DNA of 48,550 bases from Paulinella micropora (taxonomy: Eukaryota; Cercozoa; Imbricatea; Euglyphida). Positions 23,895-30,888 of this stretch are shown piece after piece. The DNA lies in NCBI GenBank assembly GCA_009731375.1, contig BJOX01000091.1, forward strand, positions 1,024,252-1,072,801, written 5' to 3'. A program made the translations under genes and the position numbers. Each line of letters opens with the position of its first letter. Position 1 is the stretch's first letter. The notes beneath the pieces were generated by a model that was given only the letters and a program-made list of their open reading frames with translations, ran no database searches and had not been told where the DNA came from.

Positions 23895-24248
23895 ATGCCT
23901 AGGAAATGGCTGATCACTGCCTCGTTCAAGTTTGTTACTTCGGCGGCGGCTACCAACAACCCGCCGACCAGTGGCGCCTATTACGATGTCTGGGTCGAAA
24001 GGAATTCAGTGAGACCTGCGTCAAGCACCGGCGTACAGCAGGCGGAAGGCAATTTTGAGGTAACAGGGGGCGCCCATGGGCTCTATGGCAACGGGAAGTA
24101 CACTTCGCCCATGGAAGTGGCAGCGAACGAATATATTTGGTTCGAAGCTTACGGCGACACACAAGGCGCTGTCACTTGGAAACTTGTTATTGGCGGGACT
24201 GCTGTTTATGAAAGGGGCAGAGTGACTATTACCGAGATTCCGGGCTGA
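23895..24248 (+). CDS. C-terminal fibre-like domain, in frame behind a TGA
   Basis: 117 residues if started at the ATG 15 bases after the fibre stop. It is in the same reading frame as the fibre, and the intervening codons are open. It resembles the later strands of a compact C1q/TNF-like trimer-forming jelly roll, and the last residues before the TGA look like the first strands of the same fold. There is no T/A-rich leader of its own. Three explanations fit: a premature stop that has broken the gene, a sequencing error, or a leaky UGA making short and long fibre forms. A separate cistron is less likely. Confidence 0.55.
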   Translation: MPRKWLITASFKFVTSAAATNNPPTSGAYYDVWVERNSVRPASSTGVQQAEGNFEVTGGAHGLYGNGKYTSPMEVAANEYIWFEAYGDTQGAVTWKLVIGGTAVYERGRVTITEIPG

Positions 24249-24284
24249 TTTTTTTTCTTTCGAGTCTGTATTTTTTAATTAAAA

Positions 24285-24566
24285 ATGGACGCGTTGCGAC
24301 AAGCACTAGCAGAGAACGAGAACGAGCTGGCCACGTGCCTAGCCCGCCGCCGGATACTGGCGGTCGAACGAGAGAGGTTACAGCTGCAGATCGCGCTGTG
24401 CGAAAGGGTCTGTGGTTGCAGGCAGACGCGCCTGCAGATCAAGCAGTTGATCCAACAAGAAGAGGAAGCAGAAGCGGCCGCCGAGTCTGCCGCCCACGCG
24501 GCCGTCGAGGCCGAAATGGCACTAGAAGAGACAGTCGTGGAGATGCCTGACACCATCAATGGCTAG
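24285..24566 (+). CDS. Small coiled-coil protein
   Basis: 93 residues, mostly helical: Leu/Glu/Arg-rich heptads, a short Cys cluster (C-x3-C-x-C around residues 39-45) and an Ala/Glu-rich second half. A T/A-rich leader (TTTTTTAATTAAAA) ends at its ATG. Its stop codon overlaps the stop of the convergent ribonucleotide reductase gene in the shared CTAG. Family not recognised; its place after the fibre suggests a virion or assembly role. Confidence 0.6.
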   Translation: MDALRQALAENENELATCLARRRILAVERERLQLQIALCERVCGCRQTRLQIKQLIQQEEEAEAAAESAAHAAVEAEMALEETVVEMPDTING

Positions 24567-25540
24567 AAGTCCTGGTCTAGGCCCCATTCCGGCTCCTTGG
24601 CCGGCGCCCGCGCGTACTCGCTCACTCTTTTCTCGAAAAAGTTAGTCTTGCCTACCACGCCTAGCTGCTCCATGAAGGACAAGGGACACTTGGCCACCCC
24701 GTACAGCTTTTCGCTCAGGCCCAAGTTCTGCAACAGGCCGTCCGCCACGAACTCAACGTACCGTTCCATCAGCGTCGCGTTCAGGCCTAGCAAGGCCACC
24801 GGCAGGGACTCGCTGATGAACCTCCGCTCGACTTCGACGCAGCCCGCCACGATCTGGAAAATGCGCGACATCTGCAGCTTGTTCGACACGTGGTGCTTGT
24901 ACAAATGGCACGCGAACAGGCCGTGCTGTGTCTCGACCCGCGCAATAAACTCGTTGCTGGTGCACAGGCCCTGCAGCAGGCCCGGGTGCTTTTGTTTCAG
25001 CCAAAAGATGGAGGCGAAAGAAGAGGCGAACTGGACAAGTTCCACACAAGCGAACGCCACCAGGCGCTCGGCAAACGAAGACCGGGCCGGGCTGAGCCAT
25101 TGCAGTGCCCATTTCGCTTTTTGTGCGACCGTCGGGACTTGTGTAATCGCATTGAATAGCTTGTCCTTCTCTTGCTGGTCTTGCACGATCGTGTCGATCA
25201 ACAGGCTGTAGGTCCGCGAGTGTTCCGCTTCATTAAAGATCTGGTAAGAATAAAAAAGCCTGGCTTCGCTGAATTGCACTTCGGCCAAAAAATTAGCGGC
25301 CAGATTCTCTTGGATGATGCCGTCGCTCGAGGCAAAAAAGCCCAGTATCATCTTAATAAAATGCCGTTCGTCTGCGCTCAATTTCTTGAAATCAGCTTGT
25401 TCCCGGCTCAAATCAAGCTCGTCTGCCGTCCAGAACGAGCGCAGGGAAGCTTCATAGAATGAATACAGGTCCGGACGCCGTATCGGGAAGAGACAAAATC
25501 GCGATGCTTCCGGCACGAGCAGTTTTTCTTCGGTGTCCAT
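24563..25540 (-). CDS. Ribonucleoside-diphosphate reductase small subunit (R2)
   Basis: 325 residues from the ATG at 25540; an upstream in-frame ATG would add a non-conserved hydrophobic tail. It is the di-iron/tyrosyl-radical subunit that makes dNTP synthesis possible with an R1 partner. Visible conserved residues: D73 in FASSDGI, E104 and H107 followed by the radical Tyr Y111 (EAEHSRTY), E167, E203 and H206, and a C-terminal tail ending LDQDF that would dock in R1. The usual R-D-E-x-x-H signature reads R-V-E-x-x-H here: the Asp of the radical-transfer hydrogen bond is Val202. Length matches viral R2. No large subunit is in the window, so the host or a gene beyond the edge must supply it. 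Confidence 0.92.
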   Translation of the reverse strand: MDTEEKLLVPEASRFCLFPIRRPDLYSFYEASLRSFWTADELDLSREQADFKKLSADERHFIKMILGFFASSDGIIQENLAANFLAEVQFSEARLFYSYQIFNEAEHSRTYSLLIDTIVQDQQEKDKLFNAITQVPTVAQKAKWALQWLSPARSSFAERLVAFACVELVQFASSFASIFWLKQKHPGLLQGLCTSNEFIARVETQHGLFACHLYKHHVSNKLQMSRIFQIVAGCVEVERRFISESLPVALLGLNATLMERYVEFVADGLLQNLGLSEKLYGVAKCPLSFMEQLGVVGKTNFFEKRVSEYARAPAKEPEWGLDQDF

Positions 25541-25654
25541 AATTCGTTCAGCTGCCTGTTGTCCAGTTTCAGCAAGGCCATTCCCTTTTAATAATAAAGG
25601 GGAAAGAGGATATATTTTTTTCTTGTGGCGCAAAACAACAACAAAGAACAAATC
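25541..25654. promoter_or_regulatory. Divergent promoter region with a near-palindrome
   Basis: Intergenic DNA between the R2 gene (minus) and the next plus-strand gene. Positions 25581-25604 form a near-perfect inverted repeat (TTCCCTTTTA, four-base centre, TAAAGGGGAA, one mismatch), followed by T/A-rich sequence. It probably serves both genes. Confidence 0.45.
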
Positions 25655-25978
25655 ATGTTGCAAAGACGTAAGACCGAACAACGGCTGATGCCCTCGTCAC
25701 AGGAGTCCATCGCCGTAACCTCGCACGAGCTCGCACTCGAGCTCAAGCGCACATACAGCGATTTCTCTTGGCAGAGCGTGCCGCAGCTCATTGTCCACGG
25801 GGTCAAGTACCTTGCTCTCTATACTAACCACACGGGCGAGGAGAAGAAGCAGATCCTCGTTGCAGTGCTCGTGGACAAGCTGATCCCGCCAGTGGTTGAT
25901 GTTATCTGGGAGCTCGTGAAGGCCGCCCTCGCTACCAACTGCTGCGAGCTGTGTCCCAAGGTCTGCACTATCAGCTAA
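25655..25978 (+). CDS. Small conserved-looking helical protein, function unknown
   Basis: 107 residues from the first ATG (25655); the frame opens at a GTG 30 bases earlier, which I do not use. The N-terminus is basic, then come amphipathic and hydrophobic helices (around residues 50-90) and a Cys-rich C-terminus (C-C-x2-C-x3-C). The pattern resembles small helical proteins of unknown role in other large DNA viruses, but I cannot name the family. The stop overlaps by four bases the end of the convergent gene at 25975. Confidence 0.55.
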   Translation: MLQRRKTEQRLMPSSQESIAVTSHELALELKRTYSDFSWQSVPQLIVHGVKYLALYTNHTGEEKKQILVAVLVDKLIPPVVDVIWELVKAALATNCCELCPKVCTIS

Positions 25979-26637
25979 GTAGGCATCGGGATCAAGTGCC
26001 TGCCCAGCGTCACGGGCGTGCCGTGGTGGATCCTGACCGGTTCGCCGCTCGTCACCATCTGTGCACGCGCTTTGGCCAGCTTCTCGCGGTCCAGGCGGTG
26101 CGCCCACAACACCACTGACGGTATAACTTGCTCGTTCGAACGCACTTTCTCCAGGCTAATGGTAATCTTGACCAGCAGCACGTCCGCCGCTAATCTAAAG
26201 CGTCTTTTTTTGGCCATCTCTACAGACACATCGTTCTTAAGTATTTCAAAGAGGATCTCGCACGAGAAGTGGCGCTCTGCTTTCTGTCCAAAGTTGAAAA
26301 AGCTGTTGGTGCCGGAGACGATGGCTACTACGATCAGGCAGGTCACGCTGACCCAGTCGTAGCCCGCCCGGCCCGCTTCACATGCCTTAAAACCGAAGTT
26401 TCCCACAATCACTGAACAGATCGCCGGCACGATCGTAGACAGCAAGCCAAACAACAGAAAACGGTTGTAGTAAAAATAGCCGGCCGAGTTGTTGAGGCGC
26501 GCGTGCAGCGCGCATTCGTCCACCACGCTGGCAAAATAAGACTCGTGGCGCGAGGACCATTTTTCTTCCTCTCGCTTTACGTCCGAGTCATCCGAGTCAT
26601 GCGAGTCCTCCCGCGGTATCACGACTTTCTCGTCCAT
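25975..26637 (-). CDS. Two-transmembrane protein, SLATT-like
   Basis: 220 residues. The N-terminus is acidic with a D-S-H-D-S-D-D-S-D cluster, then a helix, two transmembrane segments (about residues 58-82 and 96-115) and a long cytosolic helical tail with a conserved-looking F-N-F-G-Q-K-A-E-R-H stretch right after the second membrane helix. This arrangement (helix, 2 TM, then helices that line up a small domain) is that of the SLATT superfamily, known from bacterial effector systems and also seen in eukaryotes and large viruses. A channel or membrane-perturbing role is possible, but the assignment is by pattern only. Confidence 0.5.
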   Translation of the reverse strand: MDEKVVIPREDSHDSDDSDVKREEEKWSSRHESYFASVVDECALHARLNNSAGYFYYNRFLLFGLLSTIVPAICSVIVGNFGFKACEAGRAGYDWVSVTCLIVVAIVSGTNSFFNFGQKAERHFSCEILFEILKNDVSVEMAKKRRFRLAADVLLVKITISLEKVRSNEQVIPSVVLWAHRLDREKLAKARAQMVTSGEPVRIHHGTPVTLGRHLIPMPT

Positions 26638-26661
26638 CTGTTAAAAGAAAGTTTGCGACAA

Positions 26662-26671
26662 GATTTAAATT
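26662..26671. promoter_or_regulatory. GATTTAAATT, near-copy of the palindromic element
   Basis: Lies between the core protein end and the SLATT-like gene start (26637, minus), 25 bases before that ATG. It is the only near-copy I see outside the right-hand block, and may be chance in T/A-rich DNA. Confidence 0.25.
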
Positions 26672-26965
26672 TTCGTCTTCTTCTTCTTTCGCCTGGCCGC
26701 NNNNNNNNNNCTTCCGCCTGGCCGCTTTGAGCTTGAAGGCCGGCACGCCGGCGCTGTTCTTCTTTCTTTTGGTCAGGGCCAGCAGGTAGCGCGTGTACTC
26801 GACCGGGTCGTGGTGGTGCTGCTCGACTGGGTTCGGCGGCGGTGCTGCTGCCGCTGCAGCTGGTGCGGGTGCTCTCCTGCGTGGCCCGCGAGGGGGTCGT
26901 GCGTAAGCCGCTCTGGCACCAGCTACACGACGTCCGATACCGGGCCGGAGGGCACGACCGGACAT
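26665..26965 (-). CDS. Basic Arg/Pro/Ala-rich protein, probable DNA-binding core protein
   Basis: Likely start at the ATG at 26965 (an upstream in-frame ATG at 27007 is inside the T-rich leader). The product is dominated by Arg, Pro and Ala with a poly-Ala tract and then Lys/Arg clusters, as in adenovirus-like core proteins. A ten-N gap (26701-26710) cuts the gene. The sequences flanking the gap are duplicates of each other (CGCCTGGCCGC), so the contigs probably overlap. In one frame left of the gap the Lys/Arg tail continues to a TAA at 26665-26667, which I take as the end. The exact C-terminus is therefore uncertain. Confidence 0.6.
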
Positions 26966-27027
26966 ATCGCTTTTTTTCTTCGCTTTCTCTATATCTTCTC
27001 TTCTCACGAAGATTAAAAAAAAAATCC

Positions 27028-27852
27028 TTACGCCTTGCTCAGCAGCATTTCCCAGTCTGCTCCATTGAGGTCGACCTTGTCGCGCGTGTCCGGCGACACG
27101 ACCTGGATGTTGAGATATTTGGTCGGGCTAGGAAAGTAGACGTACTGGTCGTGCCTGTCCTGTGCAGAAGACTGGTAGCCACCGCTCGAGGCCAAGAACG
27201 GGATGATCAGGCTGGCCGAGTGATCCTTGGTGCCGCGCGTGACGCTGCTGCCGTTCCACACTTCGTAGAAGCCGCCGACCGAGTAGGCCAAACTCGAGCA
27301 CTCCTTGATCCGGATGCCAAGGCTAGTCGGCAGGCCCAGCGCCACCACGCTGGGCAAGACCCTGGTCTGCCCCGGAGTCAGCTGTGCCGCTGCGTCCTGT
27401 GCCGAAGTCTCGAAGCCGAGCACCGCGTGCGCGCTGTCCGTATTGGATTGCCTGCAGTAGATCGTGAACTCGGCGCCGGCGCTCAGCGTAAACTGTAGCT
27501 TGAGGTGGGTATCGAGGTACGTGATGCCGATCGTCTGCCCGGGCTGCACGTACCCTTCGTTGATCAGCAAACTCTGCAGCGCGTCCGCCAGGGTCTCACC
27601 AGTGTAATTCTGCGATGGGATCGTAATGGTCACGTCGCCCGTGGCCGTGCTGGTTAGGTACAACTTGTTGTTTTTCGAATTCACGTTGTATAGCGCGTTG
27701 GGCACCGTGGCCCAAATGAGCTTGTACCGGCCCTCGATAGCCTCCGACAAGGGCAGCCGGAACTCTGCTGAATCGCCCACTCCCTGTACCCTGTCCCGGT
27801 CCTTGCTCCTGACCAGCAGGTTCATTTTGCTAATGTTGCGCAGGGAGCTCAT
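27028..27852 (-). CDS. Penton / minor capsid protein (single jelly roll)
   Basis: 274 residues from the ATG at 27852; an ATG four codons earlier lies in the leader. An N-terminal S-K-D-R-D segment leads into strands with V-P-N-A-L-Y-N-V and later T-I-P-S-Q-N-Y-T-G-E-T-L, the pattern seen in minor capsid (vertex) proteins of Polinton-like and NCLDV-type viruses: x-I-P-x-x-N-Y-T followed by a helix with L-x-x-x-L. It would fill the five-fold vertices of the icosahedral shell built by the double jelly-roll capsid protein encoded at 30889. It shares a 56-base promoter region with the divergent gene at 27909. Confidence 0.72.
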   Translation of the reverse strand: MSSLRNISKMNLLVRSKDRDRVQGVGDSAEFRLPLSEAIEGRYKLIWATVPNALYNVNSKNNKLYLTSTATGDVTITIPSQNYTGETLADALQSLLINEGYVQPGQTIGITYLDTHLKLQFTLSAGAEFTIYCRQSNTDSAHAVLGFETSAQDAAAQLTPGQTRVLPSVVALGLPTSLGIRIKECSSLAYSVGGFYEVWNGSSVTRGTKDHSASLIIPFLASSGGYQSSAQDRHDQYVYFPSPTKYLNIQVVSPDTRDKVDLNGADWEMLLSKA

Positions 27853-27908
27853 TGTTTGTACCAAAAAAACTTATTTTCCTGGTCACTAACTACTAACAGA
27901 ATAAAAAA
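27853..27908. promoter_or_regulatory. Divergent promoter between two structural genes
   Basis: Only 56 bases separate the penton ATG (minus) and the next ATG (plus). Each side has an A/T run (ACCAAAAAAACTTATTTT and ATAAAAAA) a few bases before its start codon, so leaders are very short. Confidence 0.45.
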
Positions 27909-29093
27909 ATGTCGCTGACGCTCGGCGGCACGAAACGGCTGCGGCTGGAGGACACCATTGAGACCAAGCCGTTGCCCTCCATGACCACGGCCTTTGGAGA
28001 GCACAAGGTCGCGTACCCTACGCCGCTCTTGCAGGAGGCTTTCCCTTACGCCGGCTCGCTCAACCCGCGCAAGTTCACTACCTCTGGCACGGTGGCCTGC
28101 GCCAACGGCCTGGTGTCGCTGAGCGGCACGGCCCAGGCCCAGAGCCTCAGGCGCTGCAAGTACCGCGCGGGGCAAGGGCTGGTCTGCCGCTTCACTGCCA
28201 TCTTTCCCGCGGCGGCGAACGCGGCCAATACGGCGCTGGCGGGCATCGGCGACGACTCCAACGGGTTCTTCTTCGTGCAGGACCAGACACAGCTCAACCG
28301 GCTGCGCATCCTGCACCGCAACGCGGGCGTGGACACGTACATCGACCAAAAGAACTGGAACCTGGATACCTGTCTCGGCAGTGACAGCTTGGACCGCAAG
28401 GACTGGTCAAAGGGCAATATCTTCGAAATCAAATTCCAGTACTTGGGCTTTGGCGCCATCGTCTTCTCGACCGAGCGGCAGCTGGACGGCGCCCTCGTGC
28501 CGGTGCACCGCATACGCTACGCGGGTGCCAATACCCTGCCGTCGCTGTCGAACGCTTCGCTGCCTTTCCGTCTGCAGACGATTGGCGCGAGCGCACAGCT
28601 GCGCAGCGCCTCGGTCGGTGTCTTTGTCGAGGGCTTTGTGCGACAGCTTGGCCTGACCTTTGCTCGTCCCACCATGCAGACCATCGGCGCCACCGAACAG
28701 AACGTGCTGACCATCCGCAACAAGACCTTGATTGGGGCCCTGGCCAACAACGACGTGCTGTACCCGCTGCTGCTGACGGTCGCCGTCGTAAGCGGCACGA
28801 AACCAGTGACCCTGCGCGTGCTGACCCAGGCCACGTTTGGCAGCGCGCCGACCTACGCGAACCACGACTCGGCCGCTTCTAATACCGAGTACAGCACGAG
28901 CTTGGTGAACGTCAGTGGCGGCAATGCGGCCGCGGCGTGCGTCGTGTCCTCGACCGGCTCGGCCGCCGCTTCGCTAGACTTGAGCAAGCTGGACATCAAC
29001 GTCGGGCCCGGAGAAGTGCTGTGTCTGGCCGCCTCGACCACTACAGGCAGTGCCGACGTGTACGTGAGCCTCAGTTGGTATGAGGACGTATAA
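27909..29093 (+). CDS. Virion structural protein, beta-rich
   Basis: 394 residues. The N-terminus has a short basic patch (K-R-L-R-L). Residues about 60-220 follow a pattern seen in uncharacterised virion proteins of large DNA viruses and phages: a strand with G-Q-G-L-V-C-R-F-T-A, then G-I-G-D-x-S-N-G-F-F-F and a later F-E-I-K-F-Q-Y-L-G-F-G strand, as in concanavalin/jelly-roll-like capsid-associated proteins. The C-terminal third is Ala/Ser/Thr-rich and strand-like. Divergent from the penton gene, it belongs to the virion module. Exact role unknown. Confidence 0.6.
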   Translation: MSLTLGGTKRLRLEDTIETKPLPSMTTAFGEHKVAYPTPLLQEAFPYAGSLNPRKFTTSGTVACANGLVSLSGTAQAQSLRRCKYRAGQGLVCRFTAIFPAAANAANTALAGIGDDSNGFFFVQDQTQLNRLRILHRNAGVDTYIDQKNWNLDTCLGSDSLDRKDWSKGNIFEIKFQYLGFGAIVFSTERQLDGALVPVHRIRYAGANTLPSLSNASLPFRLQTIGASAQLRSASVGVFVEGFVRQLGLTFARPTMQTIGATEQNVLTIRNKTLIGALANNDVLYPLLLTVAVVSGTKPVTLRVLTQATFGSAPTYANHDSAASNTEYSTSLVNVSGGNAAAACVVSSTGSAAASLDLSKLDINVGPGEVLCLAASTTTGSADVYVSLSWYEDV

Positions 29094-29141
29094 AAAAAGA
29101 AAGTTCGTCTCGTATTAAAACAAAAGGAAAGATACGCGAAA

Positions 29142-29789
29142 ATGAAAAAAGTGGTATCAATCGACCCTGGGCTGAGAAATCTGGGAGTGGTAGTGCTCAC
29201 AAAGGACAACAGCACCAACGCTATCACCGTCACGTATGCCAGCGTTTTAGACATCGCCAGACAGGACGACATCGACAGCTTCAAGACAAAATCGCTGTTT
29301 GCGTGCCTTAGCGCGATTGAGGAACTGTACAACGCCGACGTCTGTGTTATCGAGGACCAAAATTTCGGGAGAGCAAACACAAACCCGTCAAATCTGCTTA
29401 TCCAAGCGGCGGCCGGTGCAACTATGCTCGGCCTCGGTGCCAAGGAGCTGCTCTATTATGCCTCTAGTTTCAAGTTCTCGTGCTTCTTCTCGTTGACACC
29501 GGCCATGTCCGGACGGATCAAGGGCAAATTCAAGTTACAGTCCAGGGTGCTGGCACAGAATTTAATAGAATCGTTCAACGTCACTGGCGAGACTAAATGC
29601 CTCAGCGAAAACGAGCACCTCTCGGATGCCTTTGGTCTCGCGTTCTGTGCGCTGGTTAGATCGAACGCACGAGGACAGGGCGTCCAGCGGGGAGTGCCTC
29701 GCTCGCTGCCGATACCTGTTCCGAGTGGGGTGCAGACGCAGAAGAAGGAGCAGGAGCAGCCGCCTTCTGTTGGTTCCATTTCGAGCTGA
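29142..29789 (+). CDS. RuvC-like Holliday junction resolvase (poxvirus A22-type)
   Basis: 215 residues. RNase H-fold signature: S-I-D-P-G-L-R-N-L-G (D8), V-C-V-I-E-D-Q (E71), the basic M-S-G-R-I-K-G-K-F-K loop (about 122-131) and H-L-S-D-A-F-G-L-A (D162), which supply the metal-binding acidic residues. This family resolves branched intermediates or concatemers before packaging in NCLDV. The last 40 residues are Pro/Gln/Arg-rich and overlap the convergent gene at 29656 by 134 bases. It acts with the protelomerase-like protein and the packaging ATPase in a plausible genome-maturation pathway (inference). Confidence 0.85.
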   Translation: MKKVVSIDPGLRNLGVVVLTKDNSTNAITVTYASVLDIARQDDIDSFKTKSLFACLSAIEELYNADVCVIEDQNFGRANTNPSNLLIQAAAGATMLGLGAKELLYYASSFKFSCFFSLTPAMSGRIKGKFKLQSRVLAQNLIESFNVTGETKCLSENEHLSDAFGLAFCALVRSNARGQGVQRGVPRSLPIPVPSGVQTQKKEQEQPPSVGSISS

Positions 29790-29946
29790 TGTACGCCATG
29801 CGCTCCTTGTGTTGCATCGCCTTGACCTCGGGCGTGGCCATCTGGTCCTTGAAGAACTGGTTATACGCGGATGGCGCTCTGTGCTTCTTTTCCTTTACAG
29901 GAGCAGTGGTGGCGTGGCCGCAGGTCGCGCAGGAGCTGGAAGACAT
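29656..29946 (-). CDS. HMG-box/YABBY-like DNA-binding protein with Cys pair
   Basis: 96 residues from the ATG at 29946; the longer frame starts 20 codons earlier in the leader. A short N-terminal C-x2-C-G-H is followed by K-K-H-R-A-P-S-A-Y-N-Q-F-F-K-D-Q at about residues 20-35 and a second helix ending in S-S-K-W-N, which is the core of an HMG-box or YABBY-like domain. Such small proteins in large DNA viruses are taken as DNA-bending or transcription factors. The C-terminal tail is low complexity and overlaps the 3' end of the resolvase gene on the other strand. Confidence 0.65.
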   Translation of the reverse strand: MSSSSCATCGHATTAPVKEKKHRAPSAYNQFFKDQMATPEVKAMQHKERMAYISSKWNQQKAAAPAPSSASAPHSEQVSAASEALPAGRPVLVRSI

Positions 29947-30095
29947 CTCTAGTTTTGCCTTTGTTCTTTGGTAACAAAAGGGCGACAGAGGATTAATTTT
30001 CTGCACCGCCTTTTGAATGGAGACAATTCAAATGGTCCGGCCGGGACCCGAATTCAAAAAAAACCGCGGGCGCGGCCTTGTCACGCTCATAAAAG
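29947..30095. promoter_or_regulatory. Divergent promoter with TTTTGAAT repeats
   Basis: Between the HMG-like gene (minus) and the gene at 30096 (plus). It holds CCGCCTTTTGAAT (30006-30018), then ATTCAAATGG and GAATTCAAAAAAAA in the opposite sense. The same TTTTGAAT core lies upstream of the VLTF3-like and PCNA-like genes. Confidence 0.4.
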
Positions 30096-30857
30096 ATGAC
30101 TTCGATGATGACAGAGGCCGAGCGACGGGTCGTGGACGCCCTGATCGACCACAGGTGCAAGAGCCCCGCGTTCAACGACATCGCGCCGACGATACCCGAA
30201 CTGCTGGCGGGCTGTGTTCCGGTGACTGCGCGCAACAGCCAGCTCGTCGTGCATGAGGGCAGCGGCCAGGTCTTCTGTGTGCCCGCCCCCTTTGTGTCGT
30301 GCTCGTTCCTCGACCTGGCCGTCCTGGTGCCACCGGTGGCGCGGCAGGTCATCTGCGCGGTGGCAGCGGAGCACTTGGCGCTGCGGTTGTTAGACCGGCA
30401 TCTGCCCAACGACCTCGTCGGCCTCGTCACCGAGTTCGTGCGCCCCGTGCGCTATGAGCCCTTGCCGGCCGGCGCCTGGTCCACCGGCTGCGACCGACAG
30501 CAGCAGAGCGTGTTTTTCAACATCCAGCTGCCTTTATTAGACCTCGGCGGCCTGGGGCTGGCCGAGCGGTTTTACGAACCGTACCCGAGCGCCGGCCCGT
30601 TCGTGCCCCAGCTGGCGCAGGCCGTCGCCTCTCGGCGGCAGCGCTACTGGGCAGCCGCCGAACAAAATCTAAACGAGCGCTTGAGGGTGTTTTTCGGCCA
30701 AGTAGATAACCTTATTAAACAGTTTCTGTCTTACGCTTGCACCACTTGTTGTTCGTCCGGACACCGAACCGGAAAGTACAGGATGCATGCGCACCCGACC
30801 ACCCCTATCACAATAACGGCGACAATCGCGGCCACGAGCGGTTCCATTTTCCCTTAG
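30096..30857 (+). CDS. Unidentified protein with F-box-like helix
   Basis: 253 residues; the ATG at 30096 follows ATAAAAG closely. The N-terminal half alternates Val/Leu-rich strands with Cys residues. Around residues 101-120 a segment L-P-N-D-L-V-G-L-V-T-E-F-V has the L-P-x-x-L-x-x-x-V pattern of F-box or related Cullin-adaptor helices. The last 40 codons lie over a small membrane-protein frame on the other strand and have poor composition, so the C-terminus may be shorter. Function unknown. Confidence 0.45.
   Translation: MTSMMTEAERRVVDALIDHRCKSPAFNDIAPTIPELLAGCVPVTARNSQLVVHEGSGQVFCVPAPFVSCSFLDLAVLVPPVARQVICAVAAEHLALRLLDRHLPNDLVGLVTEFVRPVRYEPLPAGAWSTGCDRQQQSVFFNIQLPLLDLGGLGLAERFYEPYPSAGPFVPQLAQAVASRRQRYWAAAEQNLNERLRVFFGQVDNLIKQFLSYACTTCCSSGHRTGKYRMHAHPTTPITITATIAATSGSIFP
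30731..30847 (-). CDS. Very small single-pass membrane protein
   Basis: 38 residues, starting at the ATG 30845-30847 and ending at a TAA at 30731-30733. After M-E-P-L, nearly all of residues 5-25 are hydrophobic (Val/Ile/Ala/Gly), a clear transmembrane helix with Cys near its end, followed by a short polar tail. A strong T/A-rich leader (TTTATAAATTAAAAGG in minus-strand sense) lies just upstream, between it and the capsid gene on the same strand. It overlaps the 3' end of the plus-strand gene. It probably belongs to an inner virion membrane. Confidence 0.5.
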   Translation of the reverse strand: MEPLVAAIVAVIVIGVVGCACILYFPVRCPDEQQVVQA

Positions 30858-30888
30858 CCTTTTAATTTATAAAAAAAATATACTTGTT

